Below, piece after piece: positions 1 through 6,924 of a stretch of 64,000 nucleotides of DNA (the first letter of the stretch is position 1; the number at the start of each line of letters is the position of its first letter). Under the pieces are notes generated by a model that saw only the letters and a list, made by a program, of their open reading frames with translations, was not told the origin of the DNA and did no database searches. The DNA is from CAVUNY01 sp963768585 (GTDB lineage: Bacteria > Chloroflexota > Anaerolineae > Anaerolineales > Anaerolineaceae), in the NCBI GenBank assembly GCA_963768585.1, contig CAVYIF010000015.1, positions 1-64,000 on the forward strand. Reading direction: 5' to 3'. The translations under genes were made by a program, and so were the position numbers.

Positions 1-369
1 GGCGCGGTACATCGGAAAGCCTTCGGGCACATTCTTGGCGGCCGAGCTGCCAAAAACAATCACCTGCGTGCCCAACTCGGCGGCCCGCCGGACGGCCAAT
101 GGGATGTACTGGCGCACCCGGGGCCAATCTACCTCGGGCCCGGTCAGGCGGACTTCCCGTGGGAAGAAGTTGTTGCAGGCTTCACAGACCAATCCCGATG
201 CCTGCAGCCGCGTTCTGACCGCGTTAAACGCATCGTCCGTCAGTGCCGCGAGATGAGCCAGAGACAGTTCGATATAGTCGTAGCCCATCTCGCGTACCTG
301 CTCGACGATCTCTATGCCGGTGCCATCCGGCTGGGTGGCAACCATCGAACCACAAATTCCAAAGCGCAT
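1..369 (-). CDS. Sugar phosphate isomerase/epimerase family protein (partial)
   Basis: Only the first 123 codons lie in the window; the gene runs off the left edge. The N-terminus (MRFGICGSM, then EMGYDYIELSL at about residues 29-39) is the first strand-helix-strand of a xylose-isomerase-like / AP-endonuclease-2 TIM barrel, a fold used by sugar isomerases, epimerases and decarboxylases. The start is the ATG at 369, 10 bases after the stop of the racemase-like gene, so the two are probably cotranscribed with the upstream GH39 gene. The exact substrate cannot be judged; a sugar or sugar-acid isomerase is inferred from family and neighbours. Confidence 0.75.
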   Translation of the reverse strand, partial: MRFGICGSMVATQPDGTGIEIVEQVREMGYDYIELSLAHLAALTDDAFNAVRTRLQASGLVCEACNNFFPREVRLTGPEVDWPRVRQYIPLAVRRAAELGTQVIVFGSSAAKNVPEGFPMYRA

Positions 370-379
370 TCTCACCTCG

Positions 380-1063
380 TCAATCGATCTTTTCGAGCAT
401 TTCCCGCACCCGGGCAAAGCCTGTATCGCCGCTGTTGTAGACCGGAACGCGAGTATCTTTTAAATAAGGGGCCATGGCCGACATGGAAAGCTGGGCCATG
501 ACGATCGAATCGACCTCTTTCGATAATTTTTCGATCTCCTCCAGCAGCATGGCGTTATGCGTTTGGATGTCGCCCCGGCTCCAGGCCTCGAAGGCGGCTT
601 CACGCAGCACGGTTTTAACTTCGATCTCTTTGCCGTTTTCCTGGGCGATGATGCGCAGCAGGCGCTCTGATGAAGGCACCGTGGTCGACAGGGTGGCCAA
701 CAGGCCGATCTTTTTGCTGTGACTGACCGCTTTTTCCATCATCGGGCGGTCGATTTGGGCAATCGGAACGTTGACCAGCGGTCGGGCCAGTTCGGCAGCG
801 TAATTAAAGGTCGAACAGGCCAGCAAAATCATGTCCACGCCCGCTTCTTCCAGGTTGTGAGCATACTGCGCGAACTTGTAATAATTGGCTTTTGGAATCA
901 CGCCCACACCGGCGGCGATATTATCCCGCTGGATGGTATCATCCGCCAGATGCATCACGTCCACCTCGGGAATATATTTTTCAATAAACGGCTCCATCGC
1001 CTGGATGGTTTTATGAAGGGCGTGGATAATTCCAAGCGTCTTGGCTTTCATCGGTCTGGTCAT
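380..1063 (-). CDS. Asp/Glu racemase-superfamily protein
   Basis: A 227-residue protein of the aspartate/glutamate/hydantoin racemase superfamily. The first catalytic-cysteine motif is clear (LLACSTFNY, Cys83). The region where the second catalytic cysteine is expected reads VMAQLSMSAM (about residues 187-196) and has no cysteine, so a classic two-base racemase is unlikely; a one-cysteine isomerase, decarboxylase or hydrolase activity is possible. The ATG at 1063 is preceded by an AAGGA-like ribosome site. It lies 77 bases after GH39 and 10 bases before the TIM-barrel gene on the same strand, suggesting a sugar-related operon. The true substrate is unknown. Confidence 0.75.
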   Translation of the reverse strand: MTRPMKAKTLGIIHALHKTIQAMEPFIEKYIPEVDVMHLADDTIQRDNIAAGVGVIPKANYYKFAQYAHNLEEAGVDMILLACSTFNYAAELARPLVNVPIAQIDRPMMEKAVSHSKKIGLLATLSTTVPSSERLLRIIAQENGKEIEVKTVLREAAFEAWSRGDIQTHNAMLLEEIEKLSKEVDSIVMAQLSMSAMAPYLKDTRVPVYNSGDTGFARVREMLEKID

Positions 1064-1140
1064 ACGATTGTTCCTTTATCGAAGTCATGCTGGTTGTATT
1101 TTCAACGCAGCACGCCGGAAGTACAGCAAAAAAGATTAAT

Positions 1141-2787
1141 TCAACCCATCGGTGTGATCACCAGCAAGGATACAGCCCGGATGGGCATGGAAAAATTGAG
1201 CCTGACCTTGCCGTCCCAGGCGGTCACCTCCTGCGGCGGCTCGAGCAGTTCCAGGCCGTCGCGGACTTTGATCGCCGCCATCTGCCCGGCAGTTGGGTAC
1301 ATCGGCTTTCCCTGGCGGATCCATTCCGCATAGGGGTTGCTGTGGTCTGCATCCACCCGGTAATGCTCCACCCGGTAGCGCACGGCCTCAAACGGCAGAT
1401 TGGCCACTTCCAACGCAACCAGGGTATCGCCATTCAGATCCCAATCATCATGGTGATTATAGACCAGCACCGTCAGGTTCTTATTGCCTGAGAGCGCCGC
1501 CACCCCGTCAATATCGGGCCCAACCCCGCGCCCAAACGGATCGGCGTAATTAAGGGGTTCCTTGGCACCGCTGCTGATCAGCGAGACCTGCTTATCTCCC
1601 AATTTGGCGTACATTTTGAAGAGATTGAAGATCGCTTTATCAATGCCCTGGGTGGTAAAGGTGCGCGTACCCTCAAAACAGCGCTCAGCCACGAACATAA
1701 AGGCCCAACTCAAGGCTTTGAGATCCCAATGGTTCTCCACGCCAAATTTGAGCAGCTTGTCAAAGGAACAGGCCACGTAACTGGCATAATATTCGGTGTT
1801 TCGGAAATTCAGGTTGATATTGTCCCAGGCGCCACCGGCAGCCCAACCATCCGGATCGCATTCAGACAGCACGCATTCCAGATCTTTGTAGCCGGGATAT
1901 TTGGAGATAATCTCGTACCCGGTCTTGACGCTGCCATAAAGGAATTTAACCGATGGAGGATCCTTCCGCTTGTGGCGCGGGTCCGCGGCGTAACCGCCAC
2001 CCTTGACGTGGAACGTGATGAAATCCAGCGCTGTGCCGGTCTCACCAGTGTAGAAATTGGTACCGCTCAAGGTGTGCTCCAGGAATTTATCCAGGTACTC
2101 GGCAGATTTGCGCCCGTAGACCGGGTTGGTCACCGAAGGGCCGCCGACCCGCGCCCGGGGATGAGCCGCCTTGACGGCCGCTGCCGTGTAATCATACAGT
2201 TTTTCAAATTCTTCCAGCGTTCCCTGCCAATAAAAGATATCCGGTTCGTTCCACAGTTCCCAATACCAGGTGAGCACTTCGGCTTCACCGTAGCGTTCGA
2301 AGCAGTGCATGGCCGTGTTGTAGACCAGGTCGTACCACTTCTGGTAGTCCTTGGGCGGGCAGTTCCAACCGGCGCGGCGGTAGCCCGACATTTGCCAATC
2401 ATCCTTGGCCGGATCGTAATAGGCCGGGTCGATCAGGTCGCGCGGCATGAATCCCAGTTCGACGAACGGCTTATTTTTCGTCTCGAGAATCGCGTCGAAG
2501 ATCATGTCCACAAAAGTCCAATCGTAAATTGGGCTGCCGGCATCATCTTCCAGGTAGGCATTGGTTGAACCCCATTTATAAAAACCGTGGCAGTTGCCGG
2601 TGCAGAATAAATGGTGCACGCGAACATAATACGGCTTTTCGGCCATCGCCCCAAACCTGGCCAACAGCGCCTTCCCTTCAGGCACGTAGGTATAATTGGG
2701 TTCGTCATACCCAATATAATTCCAGATATGAGGCAGTTTACCCAACCAATTGCCCGCATCTACTTTAATGGTTGTTTCGGGTTCCAA
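1141..2787 (-). CDS. Glycoside hydrolase family 39 (beta-xylosidase-like)
   Basis: A 548-residue GH39-type clan GH-A glycosidase. The acid/base motif WNEPD is present (Glu181), and a nucleophile motif VLSECDPDGW supplies Glu309, matching the order and spacing of family 39 retaining enzymes such as bacterial beta-xylosidase XynB. There is no signal peptide, so the enzyme probably acts on imported oligosaccharides in the cytoplasm. The start used is TTG at 2787, with AAAGGAGA four bases upstream; no better ATG is seen nearby. The gene follows an XRE-cupin regulator and precedes the racemase-like gene. Substrate (xyloside, arabinoside or another pyranoside) is not decidable from sequence alone. 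Confidence 0.85.
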   Translation of the reverse strand: MEPETTIKVDAGNWLGKLPHIWNYIGYDEPNYTYVPEGKALLARFGAMAEKPYYVRVHHLFCTGNCHGFYKWGSTNAYLEDDAGSPIYDWTFVDMIFDAILETKNKPFVELGFMPRDLIDPAYYDPAKDDWQMSGYRRAGWNCPPKDYQKWYDLVYNTAMHCFERYGEAEVLTWYWELWNEPDIFYWQGTLEEFEKLYDYTAAAVKAAHPRARVGGPSVTNPVYGRKSAEYLDKFLEHTLSGTNFYTGETGTALDFITFHVKGGGYAADPRHKRKDPPSVKFLYGSVKTGYEIISKYPGYKDLECVLSECDPDGWAAGGAWDNINLNFRNTEYYASYVACSFDKLLKFGVENHWDLKALSWAFMFVAERCFEGTRTFTTQGIDKAIFNLFKMYAKLGDKQVSLISSGAKEPLNYADPFGRGVGPDIDGVAALSGNKNLTVLVYNHHDDWDLNGDTLVALEVANLPFEAVRYRVEHYRVDADHSNPYAEWIRQGKPMYPTAGQMAAIKVRDGLELLEPPQEVTAWDGKVRLNFSMPIRAVSLLVITPMG

Positions 2788-2855
2788 TTTTCTCCTTTAT
2801 ATTAAGAACCACAAAAATAGAGAAACCACTCACGCCCACTTCTGCTATTGCATCC

Positions 2856-3392
2856 TCATTCTACAAAAATATCCAGGTAGTACACTACCGGAGTAACCGG
2901 CAAAATACCATGACCAGCCATCGCATCAAAATATACGCTCTCGCCGGGTTTAAGCAGATATTCGATATTGCCGATGTGCACCTTAATCTCGCCCTCCAGA
3001 ACATAGATCATTTCTTCGCCCTCATGGTGCACGGTATGTGTTTTCACCTCGCCTTTGCAGGCCCGGATCAACAAGGGCTGCATTTTCTTATTGACCACAT
3101 GCGGAGCCACCGCAAAAATACTGTACCCTTTGCTGGTTGCCACAAATGCCTCAGGATGATCCAGCATGTTTGGCGTATAAGACGCATCACTGCTGGTGCC
3201 TTCTTCCATCAGCACCGAAACCTTCACGCCCAATGCCTGGGCAATCTTAGACAATGTGGCTACTGCCGGAATAACTTTGTTGTTTTCGACTTTCGACAGC
3301 AAGGCTTTAGAGCACTGGCAGGCATCTGCTATCTCCTGGATGGTCCGATTTTGCTGCTTGCGAATTTTGCGGATGCGATCACCGATTTCCAT
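2856..3392 (-). CDS. XRE-family regulator with C-terminal cupin sensor
   Basis: 178 residues. Residues 1-60 form an XRE/Cro helix-turn-helix (IQEIADACQCSKALLSKVE as recognition core). Residues about 105-175 form a cupin barrel (HHEGEEMIYVLEGEI and LKPGESVYFDAMAGHGI). This architecture usually binds a small metabolite in the cupin and controls an adjacent catabolic operon. Here the neighbours on the same strand are GH39, the racemase-like gene and the TIM-barrel gene, so control of that cluster is inferred. The start at 3392 opens directly on the HTH (MEIGDRIRKIRK). Confidence 0.85.
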   Translation of the reverse strand: MEIGDRIRKIRKQQNRTIQEIADACQCSKALLSKVENNKVIPAVATLSKIAQALGVKVSVLMEEGTSSDASYTPNMLDHPEAFVATSKGYSIFAVAPHVVNKKMQPLLIRACKGEVKTHTVHHEGEEMIYVLEGEIKVHIGNIEYLLKPGESVYFDAMAGHGILPVTPVVYYLDIFVE

Positions 3393-3566
3393 AAAGCGCC
3401 TTCGGTAGCATAAAGAGCCAGGTTAAGAAGATTTGCCGGTGTTTCAAATAAAGCGGGATAGATAAAAATTTTGATCAGGATTGTAAAAACATAGTTTCTT
3501 ATTAGTCAACTCTGTTTCAGTATAGTGAATTTACGATACAAAGGCAAGTGCCGATTTAGATTTTGA

Positions 3567-3572
3567 TATAAT
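3567..3572 (+). promoter_or_regulatory. Candidate -10 element for the selenoprotein gene
   Basis: A perfect TATAAT lies 37 bases before the selW-like start. No good TTGACA-like -35 is present at 16-18 bases upstream, so this is a weak promoter call based mainly on the -10 box. Confidence 0.35.
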
Positions 3573-3603
3573 GAACATCTAATCCAATAAAGGAGCCATC
3601 CTG

Positions 3604-3846
3604 ATGCTGATGAAAATTTCGATTGAATACTGCGCGGTTTGACACTACACCGAACGAGCCACCAGTCTGGCGGCTGAACTTCTTCACCAATTCGAACCTG
3701 AAATTGAAACTATCACACTCATCCCCTCCGATGGCGGACGGTTTGAAGTAACGGTAAACGGCAAACTGCTTTATTCGAAAAAGAAAACCGGGCGCCATAC
3801 TGAAAAAGGTGAGATCGCCCGCTTAATCAGCGAAACGAACACTTAA
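3604..3846 (+). CDS. SelW-like (Rdx family) selenoprotein, UGA read as selenocysteine
   Basis: This 80-residue gene is interrupted in the standard code by an in-frame TGA at 3640-3642 and would be missed by ordinary gene callers. Read as Sec it gives IEYCAVU followed by HYTERATSLAAELL, the CxxU redox motif of the SelW/SelT/SelH (Rdx) thioredoxin-like family, at Cys10 and Sec13. The rest matches the family: a LIPSDGGRFEV strand, a NGKLLYSKK strand and a TGRHTEKGEI ending. AAAGGAG (3589-3595) sits eight bases before the ATG at 3604. The reading frame is otherwise open from 3604 to the TAA at 3844. The likely role is a thiol/selenol redox protein in the cytoplasm. trpS follows 90 bases downstream. 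A nonsense-mutated pseudogene is the alternative, but the position of the TGA at exactly the Sec site argues against it. Confidence 0.85.
3657..3675 (+). promoter_or_regulatory. Candidate bacterial SECIS hairpin
   Basis: Directly downstream of the in-frame UGA the mRNA can form an eight-step stem (3657-3664 with 3668-3675, one A-C mismatch) capped by a GUC triloop. The loop guanine is 22 bases after the UGA, within the spacing known for bacterial SECIS elements, which need a G near the start of the apical loop. It would recruit SelB with Sec-tRNA. Folding was done by eye. Confidence 0.55.
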
Positions 3847-3936
3847 CAAAGGAAATAATTTCCGGACCGGCATTATGCGGGATCACCCATCCCTGATTCC
3901 GGCGGGAAAAATCAAGAAGGACAGGCAGAATATTAT

Positions 3937-4923
3937 ATGAAGAAAGGTCGTGTTTTTTCAGGCGCCCGACCCACGGGCCGCCAGCACCTTGGCAATTATT
4001 TGGGCGCCATCAATAATTATGTGGCCCTGCAGGAAGATTATGAGTGTGTTTACTGCATCGTCGATCTGCACGCCCTGACCACCATCGAAAGCACCCGGGA
4101 CCTCAAACAAAATACCTATGAGATGGCACTCGACTGGTTAGCCGCCGGGATCCGCCCGGAAGACTCGATCATGTTTATCCAATCCAACGTGCCCCAGGTG
4201 ACCGAGCTGCATACTATTCTTTCGATGGTTACCCCCATGGGCAAGCTGACCGACCTGCCTACTTTTAAAGAAAAGGTCCGCCAGCAGCCGCACAATATCA
4301 ACTACGGCCTGGTCGGCTATCCGGTGCTGATGACCGCCGACATCGTACTGTATAAAGCAGACGTTGTGCCGGTTGGGGTGGACCAGGCTCCCCACCTGGA
4401 ATTTGCCCGCGAGACGGTGCGCTCATTTAATTACCGCTACCAGACCAAATGCTTGATCGAACCAGCCATGAAAGTCACCGAAGTGCCCAAGGTAATTGGC
4501 ATTGATGGGACACAAAAGATGAGCAAAAGCCTGGACAATCACATCGAGCTGGCCGCATCACCCGAGGAGACGCAGAAGCGGGTGATGAGCATGGTGACCG
4601 ACCCCCAGCGCATCCGCCGCACCGACCCAGGCGACCCGGATGTGTGCAATGTGTATTCCTTCCATAAGATCTTTTCCCCAACAGAAGAAGTGGAGATGAT
4701 CAACGTGGAGTGCCGCCGGGCTGGCATCGGCTGCGTGGATTGCAAAAAGCGCATGGCGGCCAACCTGAATGCCCATCTGGGGCCTTTCCGCACCCGCCGC
4801 ACCGAACTCGATCAGGATCCGGACCGGGTATGGGATATCCTGCGCGATGGAGCCAAACGCGCGCGGACCATCGCCGAAGAGACCATGGTCGAAGTGCGCG
4901 AAGCCATCGGCCTGCCTTCCTGA
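3937..4923 (+). CDS. trpS: Tryptophanyl-tRNA synthetase with [4Fe-4S]-type cysteine motif
   Basis: 328 residues, normal length for bacterial TrpRS. The class I signatures are present: TGRQHLGNYLGA (HIGH motif) near residues 13-24 and QKMSKS near 194-199. It charges tRNA-Trp in the cytoplasm. Unusually it carries Cys237, Cys259, Cys266 and Cys269, spaced C-x21-C-x6-C-x2-C. This closely matches the cluster motif of Thermotoga maritima TrpRS, where it binds a [4Fe-4S] cluster next to the anticodon-binding region. The start follows an AGAAGGA ribosome site. A 46-bp palindrome begins three bases after its stop, and dtd follows. Confidence 0.95.
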   Translation: MKKGRVFSGARPTGRQHLGNYLGAINNYVALQEDYECVYCIVDLHALTTIESTRDLKQNTYEMALDWLAAGIRPEDSIMFIQSNVPQVTELHTILSMVTPMGKLTDLPTFKEKVRQQPHNINYGLVGYPVLMTADIVLYKADVVPVGVDQAPHLEFARETVRSFNYRYQTKCLIEPAMKVTEVPKVIGIDGTQKMSKSLDNHIELAASPEETQKRVMSMVTDPQRIRRTDPGDPDVCNVYSFHKIFSPTEEVEMINVECRRAGIGCVDCKKRMAANLNAHLGPFRTRRTELDQDPDRVWDILRDGAKRARTIAEETMVEVREAIGLPS

Positions 4924-4926
4924 TTA

Positions 4927-4972
4927 ATTGGTTGGTTCAATTGGCGCGTACGCGCCAATTGAACCAACCAAT
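4927..4972. repeat. 46-bp perfect spacerless palindrome between trpS and dtd
   Basis: Two 23-base arms meet at 4949/4950 with no spacer and no mismatch; the core is TTGGCGCGTACGCGCCAA. It begins three bases after the trpS stop and ends seven bases before the dtd ATG. In RNA it would form a very stable hairpin covering the space where the dtd ribosome-binding site should be. There is no following U-tract, so it is not a standard terminator. It may be an insertion element of palindromic type or a regulator-binding or RNase-processing site. Confidence 0.9.
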
Positions 4973-4979
4973 AGCCACG

Positions 4980-5417
4980 ATGAAAGCGGTCATTCAACGG
5001 GTTGCAAAAGGCAGCGTCACGGTCGCGGGGCAGCGCGTGGCCGAGATCGGGCGTGGATTGGTGATTCTACTGGGGATTGGACCGAACGACGGCGAGGAAA
5101 ACGCGCGCGCCCTGGCGCGAAAAATCGCCCTGCTGCGCATCTTCGAAGACGACCAGGGCAAGATGAACTTGTCCGTGCTGGATGTACATGGCGCGGCGGT
5201 CGTTGTTTCACAGTTTACCCTGTACGCCGATACGCGCAAGGGCAACCGCCCGGCTTTTACCGATGCCGCCCCGCCGGACCTTGCCAGACCGCTGTGCGAC
5301 CGTTTTGTGCAGCTGCTGCGCGAACAGGGCGTGCCTGTCCAGGAGGGGGAATTTGGGGCGCACATGATGGTCGAAATCATCAACGACGGCCCGGTAACGA
5401 TACAATTAGAAATGTGA
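4980..5417 (+). CDS. dtd: D-aminoacyl-tRNA deacylase
   Basis: 145 residues, full length for DTD, which removes D-amino acids (and glycine from tRNA-Ala) mischarged onto tRNA. The family motifs are present: SQFTLYAD from Ser77, KMNLSVLDV near 58-66, and a C-terminal NDGPVT with the Gly-cisPro pair at 137-138. The start is ATG at 4980 (MKAVIQRV, the usual N-terminus); a longer upstream frame runs through trpS and is not credible. No Shine-Dalgarno is visible because the preceding bases belong to the 46-bp palindrome. Location beside trpS is functionally sensible. Confidence 0.93.
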   Translation: MKAVIQRVAKGSVTVAGQRVAEIGRGLVILLGIGPNDGEENARALARKIALLRIFEDDQGKMNLSVLDVHGAAVVVSQFTLYADTRKGNRPAFTDAAPPDLARPLCDRFVQLLREQGVPVQEGEFGAHMMVEIINDGPVTIQLEM

Positions 5418-5447
5418 ATCAAGAACCATATAGAGTAATTGTCTTCA

Positions 5448-6191
5448 CTATTCCAGCCACAGCGCGGTATCTACCTGCACTGCCGCCGCCCCGGCATCGA
5501 GCAGGGCGCGCCCGGCGGCAACGCTGAACACCCCGCTGCCCACCACCACCGGCAGGTTCAATGGGTTCGCCCACTGCAGCGCTGCCAGGGCCTGCGCATA
5601 AAGCCCCGCGCCGACCAGCCGCCCGGCGACAATTTTTCCACCCGGGCCGGGCAGCGCGCCGCGCGGCGCGCTGAGGCACACCCCGCGCACCCCGATCCGC
5701 GGCAGCTGCTTGAGCCAGGCTTCGCCGGCAGATGCCAGCGGCAGGCAGGCGATCACCGCCAGCTCGCCCACCGCCGCCTCGAGCATCGCCAGGGCCTGTT
5801 CGGGGGCAGCGCCCGGCGGAAAACTGACTTCCACCGCCGCCACGCCTTCCACCTCTTCCAACACCAGCGCCATACGGTGGATATCCTGCGGCCCGTCCGC
5901 CAGCAGGTGAACCCACACCGGCAAACTGCTGCGCGCCCAACGCTCGCCATATTTGCGCAGCACGCCCTTCAAACCCGGGTTCGGCAGGCCGCTGTGCAGC
6001 AGGCTGCCGCCCGGATAGGACAGAACGCCGCGCGTCTCTGCCGGGGTGCGCCGGTTGAGGCTGATCGGGTTGGTGACAAAACCACCCTGCATCTCAGGCC
6101 AGGGCCAACCATCCGCGCCCGGGGCAAACCCCAGCGTACCGGCTGCATTCAGCCAGGGAGAAGAGAGTTCAAGATCGATGTAGTCGTTCAT
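5448..6191 (-). CDS. Dihydroorotate dehydrogenase-like FMN barrel protein
   Basis: 247 residues, shorter than the roughly 300 of PyrD. Similarity lies in SSPWLNAAGTLGF near the start, HSGLPNPGL near residue 67, and the C-terminal phosphate-binding stretch VVVGSGVFSVAAGRALLDAGAAAVQVDTALW. The conserved NxSCPN block of true dihydroorotate dehydrogenases is replaced by VEVSFPPGAA, so the catalytic base Cys/Ser cannot be identified. It may be a divergent pyrimidine enzyme or a repurposed FMN protein. It is convergent with dtd (30 bases between stops). Confidence 0.7.
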   Translation of the reverse strand: MNDYIDLELSSPWLNAAGTLGFAPGADGWPWPEMQGGFVTNPISLNRRTPAETRGVLSYPGGSLLHSGLPNPGLKGVLRKYGERWARSSLPVWVHLLADGPQDIHRMALVLEEVEGVAAVEVSFPPGAAPEQALAMLEAAVGELAVIACLPLASAGEAWLKQLPRIGVRGVCLSAPRGALPGPGGKIVAGRLVGAGLYAQALAALQWANPLNLPVVVGSGVFSVAAGRALLDAGAAAVQVDTALWLE

Positions 6192-6300
6192 TCGCCCATC
6201 TTCGTGAAAAAGGATGAACTGATTGTAGCATGGTCAATTCACATTTTTCGTGCAAACCGGTCAGCACCATCCACAAAAGGTTAGAGATTGTGCAGATCTA

Positions 6301-6329
6301 TTGACTTCAATCCTTCAAAGTAGTATAGT
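6301..6329 (+). promoter_or_regulatory. Promoter of the marR-ABC exporter operon
   Basis: TTGACT (6301-6306), a 17-base spacer and TATAGT (6324-6329) form a good sigma-70-type promoter 44 bases before the regulator start. The -10 region and the bases just after it contain TAGTA and TACTA half-sites (about 6322 and 6340), a possible operator for autorepression by the MarR protein. Confidence 0.6.
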
Positions 6330-6372
6330 TCGCCCTCGTACTATTCTATGCGTGATAATTTGGAGTGATAAT

Positions 6373-6924
6373 ATGCAGATTGTAGAACCGATGCCTGTAG
6401 ACCAGATTGAGCGCATGCGCCATCACCTGCGCGAGCGCATACAAGCCCTGACCGGTCAAAGTCAATGTAACGGCATCGAAATTGCCAGCCTGGTACGCAT
6501 GATTGCCAACCAGTACGAGACTCTGGGAGAGCAGCCTACGAAAAATGATTATCTGTCCGGCCCACGCTGGGGACTGCTGCTGCGCTTGCTGGCAGAGGAA
6601 GAAAATGGCAACCACAGCATCACCCCTACCTACCTCAGCCGCTGTCAGCATGTCAGCAAGAATACAATCAGTTCCCTGCTGCGCGGGCTCGAAGATCAGG
6701 GTTTGATCACCCGCCAGCTTAACGAGTACGATCGGCGCGTCTTCCAAATCTCCCTCACACAACAAGGGCGCGCATTGATCCATGAAACGGCCCCCGGTAG
6801 AATTAAAAGGATGGACCAGCTCGTTTCGCGCCTATCGCCTGAAGAACAGGCTCAGTTAAGCGACCTGTTGGCCAGGCTTTATCACTCAATTATCGAGACA
6901 GCTCAATCCAAGGAGGTTGAATGA
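6373..6924 (+). CDS. MarR-family transcriptional regulator
   Basis: 183 residues with a winged helix-turn-helix (TPTYLSRCQHVSKNTISSLLRGLE as recognition region, then the wing TRQLNEYDRRVFQISLT). The ATG at 6373 is chosen because it fits the family length and has a purine-rich GGAG-like site upstream; a longer open frame from 6250 overlaps the promoter. Its TGA overlaps the first ABC gene (ATGA, 6921-6924), so it is translationally coupled to the exporter and probably represses the operon until a drug or metabolite binds. Confidence 0.88.
   Translation: MQIVEPMPVDQIERMRHHLRERIQALTGQSQCNGIEIASLVRMIANQYETLGEQPTKNDYLSGPRWGLLLRLLAEEENGNHSITPTYLSRCQHVSKNTISSLLRGLEDQGLITRQLNEYDRRVFQISLTQQGRALIHETAPGRIKRMDQLVSRLSPEEQAQLSDLLARLYHSIIETAQSKEVE

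Noticed and set aside
3640..3642. TGA as a nonsense mutation in a SelW-like pseudogene
   Set aside because: It falls exactly on the Sec position of CxxU, the rest of the frame is conserved, and a SECIS-like hairpin follows.
3847..3936. A T-box leader in front of trpS
   Set aside because: The gap is only 90 bases and has no specifier loop or AGGGTGGNACC antiterminator.
4927..4972. The 46-bp palindrome as a normal rho-independent terminator
   Set aside because: No U-tract follows on either strand, and the next gene starts seven bases later.
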